Assembly (NCBI GenBank): GCA_900095095.1 | Contig: FMBT01000588.1 | Coordinates: 1 to 41,171, forward strand | Length of the DNA: 41,171 bases | DNA from: Fragilariopsis cylindrus CCMP1102 | Lineage: Eukaryota; Bacillariophyta; Bacillariophyceae; Bacillariales; Bacillariaceae | Reading direction: 5' to 3' | Shown here: positions 40,307 through 41,171 of the stretch, piece after piece | Layout of the letters: each line of letters opens with the position of its first letter | Numbering within the stretch: the first letter of the stretch is position 1 | Translations under genes and position numbers: made by a program | Notes under the pieces: generated by a model | Database searches by the model: none | Told to the model about the DNA's origin: nothing | Seen by the model: only the letters and a program-made list of their open reading frames with translations

Positions 40307-40945
40307 ATGGCAACTGAACCTCCTCTATACGTAACAGATCCAGAGAAATGGCTTCACGAGATCAGCGAGAAGAATGACTTTGTCGGTGTTGTAATCTTCC
40401 GCGGGTCTTGGTGCAAATTCGATCGATACTACCTACAGAAATTAGGTGATTTTAGCAAGAAACATATGTCCGACCAGAATTTACATTTAATTGCATGGAC
40501 TGGTGAGGGGGTAGATGGTGCGAAGAAGGCAGACGAAGAATGGTGTTTGACAAAAGATCATGGGTTTACTGAGGTTCTAGGTGACAATACGTTAGCGCTT
40601 GCCAAGTACTTGGTAGATGACACTCTCCTTGAGAAGTTGGTTACATCCACTATCAAAGACGTACAGTTAGAAAACAGGACTGTATCGCAAGAAACGTACC
40701 CCAACGGTATCGTTCAGCCAGGTATGATTTGGTATGCTCATCACGGTAGCGTAGTAGTTCAATGGGAGGCAGTAGATGAACCTTTTGCAAGTGATCGACC
40801 ACACCCAAAAGATTTATTTGAGCAAGTTTTAAAACGAAAACATGCTCTTGATAAAGGGTTGTCTGTTATTCCCGTTCATGGTCGTGAACTGAAACAATGT
40901 TGTTCCGCATCGGAAGTGAATATAGCAGGATGCACGTTGATGTAG
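40307..40945 (+). CDS. thioredoxin-fold protein with C-terminal CaaX box
   Basis: A 212-residue single exon. A strand and the single Cys in VVIFRGSWCKFDRYYLQKLG (about residues 28-47) match the start of an AhpC/peroxiredoxin- or thioredoxin-like fold; the position of the second Cys of a C-x-x-C pair is occupied by Asp (C-K-F-D). The spacing LIAWTGEG..., LGDNTLALAKYL and VQPGMIWYAHHGSVVVQWE fits the peroxiredoxin-like group, in which the P-G-M-W strand carries the fold's cis-Pro region. The last residues, CCSASEVNIAGCTLM, end in CTLM, a CaaX prenylation signal of the farnesyl type (Met last), with an upstream Cys pair that could be palmitoylated. That would tether a redox protein to a membrane. 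The fold is fairly sure, the lipid anchor is inference, and the substrate is unknown. Confidence 0.72.
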   Translation: MATEPPLYVTDPEKWLHEISEKNDFVGVVIFRGSWCKFDRYYLQKLGDFSKKHMSDQNLHLIAWTGEGVDGAKKADEEWCLTKDHGFTEVLGDNTLALAKYLVDDTLLEKLVTSTIKDVQLENRTVSQETYPNGIVQPGMIWYAHHGSVVVQWEAVDEPFASDRPHPKDLFEQVLKRKHALDKGLSVIPVHGRELKQCCSASEVNIAGCTLM

Positions 40946-41171
40946 GGCTCGCTCTTTTTCGACAGAGATCTTCCTTTGATAGCGTTGGATGAATACTCGT
41001 AGGAAATGCTTCGCAATACCCGGTAGATAAACATACAAAATAAATTGTTGTCGAGGTAGAGAAGGAAGTTCAGATAAATCTGAAACAACTCTTTAAATGT
41101 ATTTCTCAAAAGTTTACTTTGGATCCTAATTTTACATTTCAAATTTATAAATAAGTAAAATTGATCCTTTT

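Overview
The window looks like nuclear DNA from a stramenopile alga, most probably a diatom. It is AT-rich, has short GT-AG introns (mostly about 100-220 bp), and carries conserved eukaryotic RNA-processing genes. It also carries protein types I associate with diatoms: a DUF6824 domain, an SKLQKYR-type Myb protein and a protein with an FG-x-IE...GDHP signature. No prokaryotic, organellar, viral or CRISPR features were seen, and no convincing tRNA or rRNA gene.

Layout, left to right. 1-1241: 3' part of a multi-exon SEC-C zinc-motif gene. 2480-4609: cytoplasmic poly(A)-binding protein. 5420-7397: triple-KH plus WW RNA-binding protein. 8164-9665 (minus): TRF4-type non-canonical poly(A) polymerase, divergent from 10011-10706: exosome subunit RRP46. 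11957-12736: Myb-like regulator. 14110-14379 (minus): possible small secreted peptide. 15321-16436: NAD(P)-dependent extended-SDR reductase. 16437-18822: gene-poor, with diverged repeats including two SINE-like units. 18823-19953: BRCT protein with a C-terminal Cys cluster, tail-to-tail with 20028-24108 (minus): the MTR4 RNA helicase in five exons. 24750-25067: small Ser-rich ORF. 25469-29305: a five-exon, repeat-bearing DUF6824 protein. 29691-31304: Arb2/FAM172-type alpha/beta-hydrolase-fold protein. 31489-34247 (minus): tandem AAA ATPase with unusual Walker boxes. 35938-36522 (minus): diatom GDHP-motif protein. 37165-39654: ribosome-biogenesis factor BOP1/Erb1. 40307-40945: thioredoxin-fold protein ending in a CaaX box.

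Functional theme. Several genes serve one job, nuclear RNA surveillance and processing. TRF4 and MTR4 are the polymerase and helicase of the TRAMP complex. RRP46 is an exosome core subunit. PABP binds the tails, and BOP1 acts in the rRNA pathway that MTR4 and the exosome also serve. TRF4 and RRP46 are head-to-head with only 345 bp between start codons.

Quality warning. At least five otherwise well-conserved genes each need one or two single-base frame corrections, mostly at short homopolymers or doublets and mostly missing bases. After correction the summed exon lengths of all five divide by three. This looks like residual long-read indel error rather than biology, but it should be checked before calling any of these genes broken.
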